Below are positions 41,594 through 50,722 of a stretch of 58,095 bases of DNA, in pieces. How positions within the stretch are numbered: position 1 is the first letter of the stretch; every line of letters begins with the position of its first letter. Made by a program: the position numbers and the translations under genes. The DNA is taken from NCBI GenBank assembly GCA_003170275.1, contig PNAM01000083.1:1-58095 (forward strand), given 5' to 3'. The notes beneath the pieces were generated by a model. The model was given only the letters and a program-made list of their open reading frames with translations, ran no database searches and had not been told where the DNA came from. Source of the DNA: Myxococcales bacterium (lineage in GTDB: Bacteria; Myxococcota_A; Polyangia; Palsa-1104).

Positions 41594-43924
41594 CTAAAGC
41601 CGGAATTCGCAGCGTGCGATCCAATCCTGGGCTTCGAGTCGGACGGGCTCGTTCGGGTCTTTGGCCAATTGTTCGAACGCCACGCGCGCCAGATCGAGCT
41701 GTCCGGCACGAAAACGAGATCGCCCCAGGAGACGAAGTGCCTCGCGCACGAAGCGCGCGTCGGGCAGGCTTCGTCCAGGCGCGAGCGCGGCATCCAGCTC
41801 ATCGGAGGCCTCGAGGAAACGCCCACGCATTTCGAGTTGTCGGGCCAGAAGATAGTGAAAGAGGGCTCGTTCTGGCGCGAGATGAACCAACTCGGAAACC
41901 GTCAACACCGCGAGCGCGGGATCGTGCGCCATCTGCGGCGAGGCCAGAAATCGCTTGAGCAACACCGCGATTGGTCCTCGCGGCTCTCGACATGCGAGGC
42001 GCTTTACGGTGACCAGGCGCGCGGCGCTTTCTTCCAGCGGCAGGTTCTCCGCTTGTTCGTAGGATCGTGCCGCTGCATCGAGTTGGTCGCGTTGAAACGC
42101 CAGATCGCCGAGCAGTGAATAGGCGCGGGCACGAAGAACCGCTGTAACCCTGGGATGTTCCAAAAGTCGTTGCGCGGCGCGAGAAGCCTCGTCGGGCCGA
42201 TCGGCGGCGTTGGCCGCGTCCATCAGATCGGCGACGTTCTGTGGCTCGTCCGAATCATCCGCGCAAACCTGCGCGAGCTCCGCGAGCGCACTCTCCCTGT
42301 CATTTGCGGCGACCGCACGCTGTGCGCGCTCGCGTTTGAGCGCGAGCTCATGCGCGCAGACTTTGTGAAAGACGCTGGGTCGCCGCAGGCGCTCGCGAAT
42401 CACCGCGCTCTCCGCAGGTGGAACTTCGACGCGATCGATGAATTGCGACCACTCGGCGGCGAGGTTATCGAACGACACCCCATATTGTTCCTGGTAGGAA
42501 TCCGCGATGCCCCCTTCCCGAAATACGTTTTCCAGTCGTTTCGGCCCAGATTTGTCGAGGAGATATCGGCAAAAGGATCCAGCGACGTTGTAGGCCTGCG
42601 ACGCGTTCAAGCCGAGAAAGCGAACCGACATGACCTGCTCTAGAGGAGGCTGGAACCCTGCGCCGCGCATGCTCTTGACCGCTTGATGCGGCGTCAGGGC
42701 ACCTCCCTGCCAGGCGGCAGCTACAGCCACCCCTTCGATCAACCCCACGTTGAAGGCCAGACCGCGCCGAGACGCGCCGAAGATCGGATCGCCGAAGACG
42801 CCGCCAAACACGTGCGCCAGTTCGTGCATCAGGACTGGATGGGGCCATCCATCTGATTGCAGATAGATCTCGCGTCGCCACGGTTTGGCTACAAACGTGT
42901 GACCGGCGCCCATCAACGCTTGTTTTTGTTGGGCGGAGTCGAACAAAAAGGAATGAACCTTCGTGGGCGGCTCTACGCCGAACAGCTTCTTGAGTTGGGC
43001 GTAGCGGAACTCGTGGTCGGCCACGTGCAGAGCGATGTCCTTTTCGAAGGGCCCGGCCGGCGAGTAATGGAGCACGAAGTGCTCGCTTTCGCGCGTCGCC
43101 CCGAGCGCCTTTGCGACATCGCCGGCGTCGAGAAAAAATCCGAGACGGGCATGAGCCGTATGAAGCCCATACGCGACGAGGATCCCGAGCAGCGCAGCGA
43201 ATGCCAACGATCGACGTCCTCGACCCGCCCGGATGGTCAACCGAAGCCGCGGTCCATCGAGGACGAGTGCACAACAGAGCAGGACGGCGGTAATCAGCGA
43301 GACGTGATAGACGCGAGCCCACAACAGAGTGTGGGTTGCCGCGACCTCTTCGTCATAGGGCGTTCCCGGAAAGTATCCGCCAAACGGGTCGTACGCGAAG
43401 ATTGCCGGCGTAGCGTAGAAGCGGACGCCCGCCCAAACAATCGATCCCAAGACCACCGAGTAGGCAAGGAGGGTCGGCCAGACTCGTCGCCGACCGTCTA
43501 GCGCCAGGCCGCAGGCGACGCCGGCACAGACGCCGCAAACCGATGACGAGATCGGCAAAAGGAAGAACCACAGCAGCCCGTCCACGAACGAACAGTTCCG
43601 GACTCGGACGGCGTTCAGGGTGATCGCGAAGAGAGGACACAATAGAAGAATCCAGACCCTCGCGACGCACCGGCAATACAGGCGGAGCACAAACCCGAGC
43701 GGACGCGCATCGGCCGATGCACCCTCCGAAGGGGTCAGTCCTCGGCGCGCCTCCCACACGCCAACGCTGCCCAGGTGAGCGCCCGCGAAGGCAGCCACCA
43801 ATCCGAGCGCAAAGCAGAATTCGAACCCCAGGAGGTTGAAAAGAGGCACGAAACACAGCGAGATCGCCAGACCCGTCAGGATCAGGCCCCATCCCCATGT
43901 TCGTGGTCGTGATCCAGTCTGCAT
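41594..43924 (-). CDS. Membrane metallopeptidase (HELAH) with C-terminal repeats
   Basis: 776 residues. About six transmembrane helices occupy residues 10-260. A gluzincin-like peptidase domain (about 280-510) carries the zinc motif HELAH near 388, with a Glu (LIEGVAVA) about 30 residues later as the third ligand. Residues 540-776 form helical TPR/HEAT-like repeats. The layout resembles Peptidase_MA-type proteins. It is likely a membrane-bound protease acting on a periplasmic or surface substrate. It is divergent from a PilZ gene with start codons only 38 bases apart. Confidence 0.88.
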   Translation of the reverse strand: MQTGSRPRTWGWGLILTGLAISLCFVPLFNLLGFEFCFALGLVAAFAGAHLGSVGVWEARRGLTPSEGASADARPLGFVLRLYCRCVARVWILLLCPLFAITLNAVRVRNCSFVDGLLWFFLLPISSSVCGVCAGVACGLALDGRRRVWPTLLAYSVVLGSIVWAGVRFYATPAIFAYDPFGGYFPGTPYDEEVAATHTLLWARVYHVSLITAVLLCCALVLDGPRLRLTIRAGRGRRSLAFAALLGILVAYGLHTAHARLGFFLDAGDVAKALGATRESEHFVLHYSPAGPFEKDIALHVADHEFRYAQLKKLFGVEPPTKVHSFLFDSAQQKQALMGAGHTFVAKPWRREIYLQSDGWPHPVLMHELAHVFGGVFGDPIFGASRRGLAFNVGLIEGVAVAAAWQGGALTPHQAVKSMRGAGFQPPLEQVMSVRFLGLNASQAYNVAGSFCRYLLDKSGPKRLENVFREGGIADSYQEQYGVSFDNLAAEWSQFIDRVEVPPAESAVIRERLRRPSVFHKVCAHELALKRERAQRAVAANDRESALAELAQVCADDSDEPQNVADLMDAANAADRPDEASRAAQRLLEHPRVTAVLRARAYSLLGDLAFQRDQLDAAARSYEQAENLPLEESAARLVTVKRLACREPRGPIAVLLKRFLASPQMAHDPALAVLTVSELVHLAPERALFHYLLARQLEMRGRFLEASDELDAALAPGRSLPDARFVREALRLLGRSRFRAGQLDLARVAFEQLAKDPNEPVRLEAQDWIARCEFRL

Positions 43925-43962
43925 TGACTCGCCCGCAGCGTATGGATACCGTGTCGAGAGCG

Positions 43963-44373
43963 ATGACTCAAGATGACGATCGCCGCGATTCGCTCCGCGT
44001 CCCGATCGAGCTAAAGGTCGAGTACAAGAAGCTCAATACCTTCTTCGCCGACTATACGAAGAACATCTGTAAGGGCGGCACGTTCATTCGAACGAAGAAG
44101 CCGCTCGAGATCGGGACGATCTTCGTCTTCCGACTGACCGTACCCAAGCTCAAGGAGCCGATCGCGATCCGCGGTGAGGTCAAGTGGGTCAAGCGCGAGG
44201 GCGAGCCCTCTCCGCCTGGCGTAGCGGAAGATCACGAGCCCGGCATGGGGATTCGGTTCATCTACGAGACGCCTGGCGAGCGAGCTGGTATGGAAGGTGC
44301 GGTCGAAAAGATGATGATCGATAGCCTGGGCCAGTTGCTCTATTCGAAGCTGATGGGCAAGGACCGCGGCTGA
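43963..44373 (+). CDS. PilZ domain protein, Myxococcus type
   Basis: 136 residues. PilZ domain of the TIGR02266-like class: RRDSLRVPIELKVEYKK near residue 7, NICKGGTFIRTKKPLEIGT near 30 and EVKWVKR near 68. Note that the NISxGG is replaced by NICKGG, so the c-di-GMP contact may be altered. Starts at 43942 or 43897 are possible; 43963 follows GAGAG. The stop is 4 bases before pssA, so they may be cotranscribed. Confidence 0.88.
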   Translation: MTQDDDRRDSLRVPIELKVEYKKLNTFFADYTKNICKGGTFIRTKKPLEIGTIFVFRLTVPKLKEPIAIRGEVKWVKREGEPSPPGVAEDHEPGMGIRFIYETPGERAGMEGAVEKMMIDSLGQLLYSKLMGKDRG

Positions 44374-44377
44374 GGAC

Positions 44378-45172
44378 GTGTCTGGGCGAAAGACGGCGTG
44401 GTGGCGATACGTTCCGCCGAATGCGGTAACTGCCGCAAGCCTTCTGCTGGGAATGCTGGCAATCGAGAGTGCTGTCGCCGGGAAGCCGATTGATGCCGCC
44501 TGGTGGGGGCTTCTGATCACGCTGACGGACAAGCTCGACGGCCTGCTCGCCAACGTACTGAAGGGAACGTCGGCGTTTGGCGTTCAACTCGATTCTCTGG
44601 CCGATCTGCTTGCCTTCGGGGTTGTTCCCGCCACGGTGGTCTACGCGTTCTATTCGGTTCGCCCCGAGCTCGGCTGGGCGGTCGACGGCCGTCGAATCGC
44701 GCTGAGTGCGGTTTGCGGGCTCTATCTCGTATCGGTCGCGCTGCGCCTGGCTAGATTCAACGTCCTTGCGGCAAAGGGACCCCACCTGCACTACACAGGC
44801 ACGCCGTCGACGATGACCGCCGGCGTGCTGCTGGCCTTTTTCCTGATGTCCCTCAAGTACGCCGCTCCGCAACAGTCCGCCCCGGAGACGCTGGACTCCT
44901 GGCGCCTGCTCGGGTCGCTGCGGACGGACGTACTGTTGCCCTATCTGCCGTTTACGCTACTGCTCGGCGCAGCAGGGATGCTCTCGCCCCTACGCGTGCC
45001 GCGCCTCGGTCGCACGTTTTCGCGTGCGACTGATCTGCTGCTCCTGGTTGCGGTCCTCTTCGGCTACTCAATGGGGATCGCCAGGCGGCTTCCCGAGTAT
45101 CTCGTCGGAGGAGGGCTCTACTATCTGGGAATCTGCATCGCCTATCACTTCCGCACGCGCCGTCGCGGCTAG
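44378..45172 (+). CDS. pssA: CDP-diacylglycerol-serine O-phosphatidyltransferase
   Basis: 264 residues with about eight membrane helices. The CDP-alcohol phosphatidyltransferase motif is recognisable as D-x2-D-G-x2-A-N-x8-G-x3-D-x3-D (TDKLDGLLAN near 50, then GVQLDSLADLLAFG). The usual AR is AN here. The SLADLLAFGVVPA continuation is typical of PssA, which makes phosphatidylserine for phosphatidylethanolamine. A different head-group transferase is possible. Start GTG 44378. Its 3' end overlaps the convergent gene by about 105 bases. Confidence 0.85.
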   Translation: MSGRKTAWWRYVPPNAVTAASLLLGMLAIESAVAGKPIDAAWWGLLITLTDKLDGLLANVLKGTSAFGVQLDSLADLLAFGVVPATVVYAFYSVRPELGWAVDGRRIALSAVCGLYLVSVALRLARFNVLAAKGPHLHYTGTPSTMTAGVLLAFFLMSLKYAAPQQSAPETLDSWRLLGSLRTDVLLPYLPFTLLLGAAGMLSPLRVPRLGRTFSRATDLLLLVAVLFGYSMGIARRLPEYLVGGGLYYLGICIAYHFRTRRRG

Positions 45173-45643
45173 CGGATCGCATTCGTGCACTTCGGTCTCG
45201 TCACGTTCGCCGTCCTCATCTGATCGGTTCGATGGAGCGGGCGACGGCGGAGCCAGCTCTGCCATCAGCATCTGCGCCAAGAACGACAGCGCATCTCTCG
45301 CACGTCGGTGTTCGACGTCCGAAAGGGCCGAGCAGGTCTTCAGGGCGAAGAGGACCGTACGGGCCTCGCGGCAGGCCAGCAGCGCGCGTTCGCGCAGGTA
45401 GTCGGCCCGGTCGGGGTCGACTCCGTGCGCGAGCTCCGTGAGGCGGCGCGCGATTCGGGATACGACGCGCTGGAGGTCACCTCGCAGTCCGCCGGTACCG
45501 CGTATCGGCAGGAGCTGTGTGACCACGGTCTGCAGCTCGAAAAAGGAGCTGAGCCATGGCGCGGCTTCCTGGGGAAAGTCAGAACGGAGATCCGTGTAGC
45601 GTGACGCCGAGGAGGTTTGCATGGTCGGAGCGTCAGAGCACAT
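45068..45643 (-). CDS. Putative four-helix-bundle protein
   Basis: 191 residues. A central helical core (about 25-130; WLSSFFELQTVVTQLL, VVSRIARRLTELAHG, ERALLACREARTVLFALK, RARDALSFLAQMLMAEL) resembles the four-helix-bundle family; the C-terminus is acidic and Pro-rich. The last 35 codons are antisense to the end of pssA, unusual and a reason for caution. Start ATG 45643, or ATG 45622 seven residues later. A relative of similar design is at 26265-26819. Function unknown. Confidence 0.55.
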   Translation of the reverse strand: MCSDAPTMQTSSASRYTDLRSDFPQEAAPWLSSFFELQTVVTQLLPIRGTGGLRGDLQRVVSRIARRLTELAHGVDPDRADYLRERALLACREARTVLFALKTCSALSDVEHRRARDALSFLAQMLMAELAPPSPAPSNRSDEDGERDETEVHECDPLAATARAEVIGDADSQIVEPSSDEILGKPPGDPH

Positions 45644-45785
45644 CCCGTGCCTGAGGACGTTTTCAAGAAAACGCTGAGGATTTCGAACCGGGAGCGCAAG
45701 AAACATCCGGCCACCGGACAGCAGTTCCGCATACCGGACGCCACCCCCGATGGGCGCTGGGGCGCAGGCTCCGTTCCGAAGGGAC

Positions 45786-47201
45786 CTATTGCTTGGGCGT
45801 ATAAATCTCGATTGCGCCCGACGGTGACCCGTCAGGCCCCGTGCCACCAGCGATCAGCACCAGTCCGATCTCGAGCACCGTGGCCGTGTGGTCACGTCGA
45901 CCCGCTCCGAGCTTGATGGTTTCCTTGATGGCGACCGACGTGCCGTCGATCAGGTCGCAGCTGTCATCGAGTGCGCCGCCCGTCGTTCCCCCGCCGCACA
46001 CCAGGATGTCATTGCCCACCCGCGTCGCTGTGTGGCCTTCTCGCGGCACCGAGAGCGCATTGGGAACCGGAGTGACTGTCGCCGGAAGATTCGGCGTGAT
46101 GATGAAACCACTCGCCAGCGGACCGCTCGCATCCTTGCCGCCGAGAATCAGCACGCGCCCGTCCGCAAGCGCGGTGGCGGTGGCGAGCAGTCGATTGGGC
46201 TGCATGCCCAGATCGCCCATGTCGTACGCAGTGAATGACTGACCCACCAGGCGTTCTGCGACGGGCAGCGTGGATCCGGTCGGCAGCCCACCGAACAGGA
46301 TCGCGCCGTCTCCATCCGGAAACTTCGCCGGTCCCGTGGCGTGTCCCAAGCGAGCGGCCACCATCGGTCCGGAAACGGCCGTCAGGCGCGGCGAGGTGTC
46401 GGTGGAGATCAGCGCTGCGCTCGCCAGCGGGCTTCCGTTGCCATCATTTCCGCCCGAAACGAGCGCCGCTCCCGATGGGAGCGCGGTTACGTTGGCCGCT
46501 GACCGCGCATCCGTGACGTCGCCGGCGAGCGGAGCCCAAAGGCCGGTGCCGACGGTGGGGTCGAACAGCTCGACGCTGTTGAGCGGTGCGCCTGGCGTCG
46601 CGAGGCCCATCTGAGTCGCACCGCCGAACACGACCGCTCGAATGCCGGCAACCGCCGTTCCGACCGCACCGGCACGGACCGAATTCATCGGTGCCGTTTC
46701 GATGATTCCGTGCGTGAAGACGTCATAGACCTCGGTCGTCTGCAGCGTGTTGCCATCCTTGTCGCGGCCGCCCGCATACAAGATCCCCAACCCATTGATC
46801 GCCACCGCTGCGAATTCCGTCTTCGCCGGCATCAGTCCGGCGGCGGCAGGTGCAGCGCGACCTGGCCGTCCGACCCAGACGGCGTAGGGCCCCTGGTCCA
46901 CGGCCGTCAGCGAGATGGAGGGCGTCTTGCCGTAGGCGACGACGTTGTTTGCCATGTCGAGGGCCTCGACGAGCACCGGCATGGCGTCTGTCGACGGCTT
47001 CTGGGAGAAATTGAAATTGAAGTGACCCATGTTGACCGGCATGGTCTTGACGGTCACGGAATCGCCGACCGTCACGCGAACGTTCACCGCGTCGGCAAAC
47101 GGATCGTCGGCAGGTGAGGTCACGATGTTCAGCGTCAAGGTGCCGGTCTGGCCACCACAACCGATGACCGACAGAAGAGACAACAGCGCCAATCGCTTCA
47201 T
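45786..47201 (-). CDS. Kelch-repeat lipoprotein
   Basis: 471 residues. Signal ALLSLLSVIGC with Cys near 15. After a beta-sandwich (20-110) come kelch blades with diglycine motifs: INGLGILYAGGRD, GIRAVVFGGAT, PSGAALVSGGND, DGRVLILGGKD, GNDILVCGGGT and IGLVLIAGGTG. A secreted beta-propeller, probably for protein or carbohydrate binding. It starts directly after the yggU stop (no gap), so it may be expressed with proC-yggU. Confidence 0.9.
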   Translation of the reverse strand: MKRLALLSLLSVIGCGGQTGTLTLNIVTSPADDPFADAVNVRVTVGDSVTVKTMPVNMGHFNFNFSQKPSTDAMPVLVEALDMANNVVAYGKTPSISLTAVDQGPYAVWVGRPGRAAPAAAGLMPAKTEFAAVAINGLGILYAGGRDKDGNTLQTTEVYDVFTHGIIETAPMNSVRAGAVGTAVAGIRAVVFGGATQMGLATPGAPLNSVELFDPTVGTGLWAPLAGDVTDARSAANVTALPSGAALVSGGNDGNGSPLASAALISTDTSPRLTAVSGPMVAARLGHATGPAKFPDGDGAILFGGLPTGSTLPVAERLVGQSFTAYDMGDLGMQPNRLLATATALADGRVLILGGKDASGPLASGFIITPNLPATVTPVPNALSVPREGHTATRVGNDILVCGGGTTGGALDDSCDLIDGTSVAIKETIKLGAGRRDHTATVLEIGLVLIAGGTGPDGSPSGAIEIYTPKQ

Positions 47202-47501
47202 CTACGAATCTCCAGCAATAGTAAGCAACGTTTGAGCGTCCACGCCGATAATACGAATGGTCTTCTTGCGACCGGTAGCACCGTGCAAGATGGAAACGCT
47301 GCCACGCGCCACGCCGAGCGCTTTGGCGAGCACCGAACGCAGCGCTTCGTTCGCGGCGCCGTCGACCGGCGGCGCGGTGAGCTGAACCTTGAGCCGATCA
47401 CCGACGACCGGTCCGATTCGATCGCGCGACGCGCGAGGTACGACCTGCACATCGAAGGAGATGCCTTCGGCATCTTGTTTGATCACGAGGGCCAGGCTCA
47501 T
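47202..47501 (-). CDS. yggU: YggU/DUF167 family protein
   Basis: 99 residues. Conserved DUF167 features: VVPRASRDRI near 20, LKVQLTAPPVDGAANEAL near 37, VARGSVSILHGATGRKKTIRI near 63 (in part). The family is widespread and its function poorly defined; E. coli YggU has a known structure only. ATG 47501 overlaps the proC stop by one base (TGATG), fixing the start. A frame extending to 48203 is antisense-like shadow of proC. Confidence 0.92.
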   Translation of the reverse strand: MSLALVIKQDAEGISFDVQVVPRASRDRIGPVVGDRLKVQLTAPPVDGAANEALRSVLAKALGVARGSVSILHGATGRKKTIRIIGVDAQTLLTIAGDS

Positions 47502-48331
47502 CAGTCCTTCGGCTTCGCCAGCTCGCCGAGCTCTCGGCTGCGACGGGTCGCGGCTTCGACCGCGTTGATGAGCGTGGTGCGAAGGCCTCCCGCCTCGAGG
47601 GTGGCGATGCCCTCGATGGCGGTGCCGCCCGGTGACGTCACCATGTCCTTCAGGCGGCCGGGGTGCTCGTTGGTCTCGATCAGCAACTTGGCGGATCCGA
47701 GAACGGTCTGCGCAGAGAGCATCAAGGCGTTGTAGCGGGAGAGACCCATCTTCACGCCAGCGTCGGAGAGCGCCTCGATGATCAGGAACACGTAGGCCGG
47801 ACCCGAACCCGAGAGTCCAGTGACTGCGTCGAGTTGCTCCTCGTCGAGGATCACGGTCTTGCCGACGGCGTTGAAGATGTGCTTGGCGGTCTCGAGATCT
47901 TCGGCGGTGGCGTGGCCACCTCCTGCGATCGCCGTCGCCCCTGCGCCGACCAGCGCCGGCGTATTCGGCATGGTGCGCACCACGCGAGTTCCCTTCGGCA
48001 GCCGGCGTTCGATCGCGCTCACCGGCGTGCCGGCGGCGATCGAGATCACGAGCGTGTTCGGCTTCAAGCTTCCTGCGACCTCGTCCAGGACCAACGGGAC
48101 GATTTGCGGTTTGACCGAGAGCACGACGATCTCGGAATGCTTCACGACTTCGGCGTTGCTGGTGGTCGTGTGAATCCCAAACCGCTGGGTCAGCTCTTCG
48201 CAACGCTCGCGTCGCGGGTCCGAGCCATAGATCTTCGCCGGATCGACCACTTGCGCGGAGGTCAGCCCCTTGATCAGCGCCTCGGCCATGTTGCCGGTGC
48301 CAAGAAAGCCAATGGTCTTGGTCAGCTTCAT
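47501..48331 (-). CDS. proC: Pyrroline-5-carboxylate reductase
   Basis: 276 residues. Rossmann motif GFLGTGNMAEALI near 8, then VVLSVKPQIV near 70, TRVVRTMPNTPALVG near 113 and the C-terminal LSGSGPAYVFLIIEAL and TSPGGTAIEGIATLE blocks. It makes proline from P5C with NAD(P)H. proC-yggU order is common in bacteria. The opposing catabolic pathway (53788 and the dehydrogenase operon) is 5 kb away. Confidence 0.97.
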   Translation of the reverse strand: MKLTKTIGFLGTGNMAEALIKGLTSAQVVDPAKIYGSDPRRERCEELTQRFGIHTTTSNAEVVKHSEIVVLSVKPQIVPLVLDEVAGSLKPNTLVISIAAGTPVSAIERRLPKGTRVVRTMPNTPALVGAGATAIAGGGHATAEDLETAKHIFNAVGKTVILDEEQLDAVTGLSGSGPAYVFLIIEALSDAGVKMGLSRYNALMLSAQTVLGSAKLLIETNEHPGRLKDMVTSPGGTAIEGIATLEAGGLRTTLINAVEAATRRSRELGELAKPKD

Positions 48332-48403
48332 CGGGTGGGACTCTAGTACAGAAGGGCGGGAATGGCGATCGAACGCTGGCGCGCGCGGTGCGTCAGATCA
48401 CCC

Positions 48404-49633
48404 TCACATGATGAGGGTCTGGCACCCGACGATGATCTTCACTTGCGCGTCGGGCGTCCCCTGGACGTCGTCGCACGCCTTGCCGACCAACTGCACCTTG
48501 TCTCCGCCGGGCGAGTAGTCCCAGCAGCCCATCGCCGCGCAAAGATTGGCGGGATCTTTGCGTTTGTACAGTTGCACGGCGTTGCCGTTCACCGTGTATT
48601 CCACGTTTACTTGATTCGGGTCGAGCATTCCGCCGTCTGGTTGGGGAAGGTCGAAGGTGCAGCCGAGCACCTTTCCGCGAACCAGTGAAATGGTGTCCGA
48701 GAGCGCCTGCGTATTGAAGTTGCCCTGCGTGAGGTCGAAATGACAGGAGACCTGAGGATCGCCGCCGCCTTGTGAAAAGGTCTTGCCGGTACAGGTGGGC
48801 GGGACGTTGGTGGGCGATCCCGCCGCCGCGATCGCGCTGAGCGCCAGCCGCATGTGGTAGGGCGGGTACGAGCAGCCCTGGGCATCGTAGGTATCCGCAC
48901 CCGGCACGCCCACGACGAACGTTTCGATCGGTTTGTTCGGATCGCTGTTCGCCTGCGACAGCAGGCTGACGATGTTGTTCGGATCCTCCCAATCGTGCGA
49001 ACAGCCGTTGCAGTCCATGTAGCCTGGGCGGCTGGAGAATTGGTTGCAGCTGATGGTGCCGTCGGTGACCAGGAGGATGATCCGTTTGCCGGGCTGCGAC
49101 CAGGCCTGCAGCGCCCCGATCGCCGATTGCAGCGCGGCGTAGATCGGCGAAGCGTCGCCAAACCCGGAGTCGGGCGAGTTGGCGGTCAGCCAAGTCATGA
49201 TGTCGTGCCGCACACCGCTGGTCGCCATCGATTTTTGGGTCGAGGCCAGCGCGAGGTTCACTTGCGGAAAGGGCGGAGCCTGGCAAGCGACCGGGGTTCC
49301 CAGGATGCACTCGGGGCCGGTGACGTTTCCCGACGGCGCCGAATACAGACCCACGTACATCGAATCGAAGATGTCTTGGTCGAGCGCCTGCACCACGGCC
49401 TGGGCGGCGAAATTCCATTTGTTGTTGTCGGTCATGCTGGAAGATCGGTCGAGCACGACCAACAGAGCGGCCGGCGCCTGATGCGCGTCGTACTCCGCAG
49501 TCGCGCAGGCGGACAGGGGCGAGGAGAGATCCTCGCTGCCGCCGCCTCCGACCCCCGCATCGCCGTGGCGACGCGCATCCGAGTTGCACGCCGCGAGAGC
49601 CAAGGCAGCCGCAAGCACGACGAGTCGACGCAT
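48404..49633 (-). CDS. VWA-domain lipoprotein
   Basis: 409 residues. Signal LAAALALAAC with Cys near 16, Gly-rich linker, then a von Willebrand A domain (about 55-260) with the metal-ion site DRSSSM near 62 (DxSxS) and LLVTDGTISC near 186 (the MIDAS Asp). The C-terminal region has several Cys pairs. Probably a surface adhesin or binding protein. Ends 71 bases after proC start; transcribed in the same direction. Confidence 0.9.
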   Translation of the reverse strand: MRRLVVLAAALALAACNSDARRHGDAGVGGGGSEDLSSPLSACATAEYDAHQAPAALLVVLDRSSSMTDNNKWNFAAQAVVQALDQDIFDSMYVGLYSAPSGNVTGPECILGTPVACQAPPFPQVNLALASTQKSMATSGVRHDIMTWLTANSPDSGFGDASPIYAALQSAIGALQAWSQPGKRIILLVTDGTISCNQFSSRPGYMDCNGCSHDWEDPNNIVSLLSQANSDPNKPIETFVVGVPGADTYDAQGCSYPPYHMRLALSAIAAAGSPTNVPPTCTGKTFSQGGGDPQVSCHFDLTQGNFNTQALSDTISLVRGKVLGCTFDLPQPDGGMLDPNQVNVEYTVNGNAVQLYKRKDPANLCAAMGCWDYSPGGDKVQLVGKACDDVQGTPDAQVKIIVGCQTLIM

Positions 49634-49714
49634 CCGCCCCTCCAGCGACGAGGGCTACCACGACGGAAATCGCTTGAACATGCGTCAAGTTGACCGCAGT
49701 GGACGATCCTTGCG

Positions 49715-50722
49715 TCAGGGATGCTCGCCGCGGAAATCGGCGAGCAGAGCGAGCACGCGGTCGATGAGCGCGATGGGAACGATGTTGCTTCCGGAGCGCT
49801 CGCGAACGGCGCGGGCAGCGTCGAAGAATTCGGCGCGGAACGAATCGCTGACCGGAACGGCTGTGAGGCCTTGCCGCCGGAACAGCCCGCCGAGCAACTC
49901 CTGGTCCATGCGTCGTCCGAGGTCTTCCATCCTGGCCCTGGTCTTGGCGGCGGCCGCGCGCATGACTTCCTTGCTTTCCGAGGACAGAGAGTCGAACACG
50001 CGATTGGCCACCAGCAGACAGCCCGAGACGTAGCTCATGCGCAGCTCGGAGTAATACCTGGTCTGGGTCGACCACTGGAAACCGAGCGCGGCGGTCGGTG
50101 GCGAGACGAAGCCGTCGTGCTTGCCCTCGTCGTACGCGCGCCCGGCGTCGGCGATCGGCATCGGAGCGAGGTGAATGCCGAGCAATGGCAGTTGCGACTT
50201 CATCACCTCGTCGATGTCCCAGACCCAGTAGCGACCCTTCCGCAGATCGGCGAACCCTCTCACCGGCGTTCGCGAGAACAGGATCGCTGCCCCGACGCCG
50301 GCCTCGCCGAGGTTGGTGAATCCGGCCTCGAGAAACTCCTTGTCGAGCGTAGGTTTCAGCCGCCCCAACACATAGGTGGACTCATCGCGGTTCTGAAACA
50401 TCCCGGGGATGCGCATCACCCGCATCGACGGCGCGAGCTTTTCGCACAACATTCCGGCCGAGACCGATCCGTCCAATTGGTCGCGGCGAATTCGCGCTTC
50501 GACCGCGAGCTCGTCGCCCGCGATGCCGCCGAGATAGAATTTGATCTTGAGCGCGCCGCGGGTCTGCGTCTCGACGTCTCGCGCCATCGCGCGGAACTCG
50601 CGGGCCCAGCTCGTGCCTTCCGGCACGACGGTCGCCATGCGAAGGACTCGCGCGGGCTCTGCGCCCGCGGAGGCTCCCGGGAGAGCGAGCGCGATCAGGC
50701 AGATCCAGGCGAGCCGGCTCAT
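49715..50722 (-). CDS. TRAP-type solute-binding protein (DctP-like), solitary
   Basis: 335 residues. Signal peptide about 1-22. DctP fold: RMATVVPEGTSWAREF near 27, GGIAGDE near 65 and a substrate Arg in FSRTPVRGFADLRKGRYWVW near 155 (in part). TRAP-binding proteins capture carboxylates or amino-acid derivatives. No membrane subunits DctQ or DctM are nearby. ATG 50722 overlaps the beta-subunit stop (ATGA), linking it to the proline/imino-acid dehydrogenase operon. It may scavenge proline-like compounds. Confidence 0.88.
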   Translation of the reverse strand: MSRLAWICLIALALPGASAGAEPARVLRMATVVPEGTSWAREFRAMARDVETQTRGALKIKFYLGGIAGDELAVEARIRRDQLDGSVSAGMLCEKLAPSMRVMRIPGMFQNRDESTYVLGRLKPTLDKEFLEAGFTNLGEAGVGAAILFSRTPVRGFADLRKGRYWVWDIDEVMKSQLPLLGIHLAPMPIADAGRAYDEGKHDGFVSPPTAALGFQWSTQTRYYSELRMSYVSGCLLVANRVFDSLSSESKEVMRAAAAKTRARMEDLGRRMDQELLGGLFRRQGLTAVPVSDSFRAEFFDAARAVRERSGSNIVPIALIDRVLALLADFRGEHP

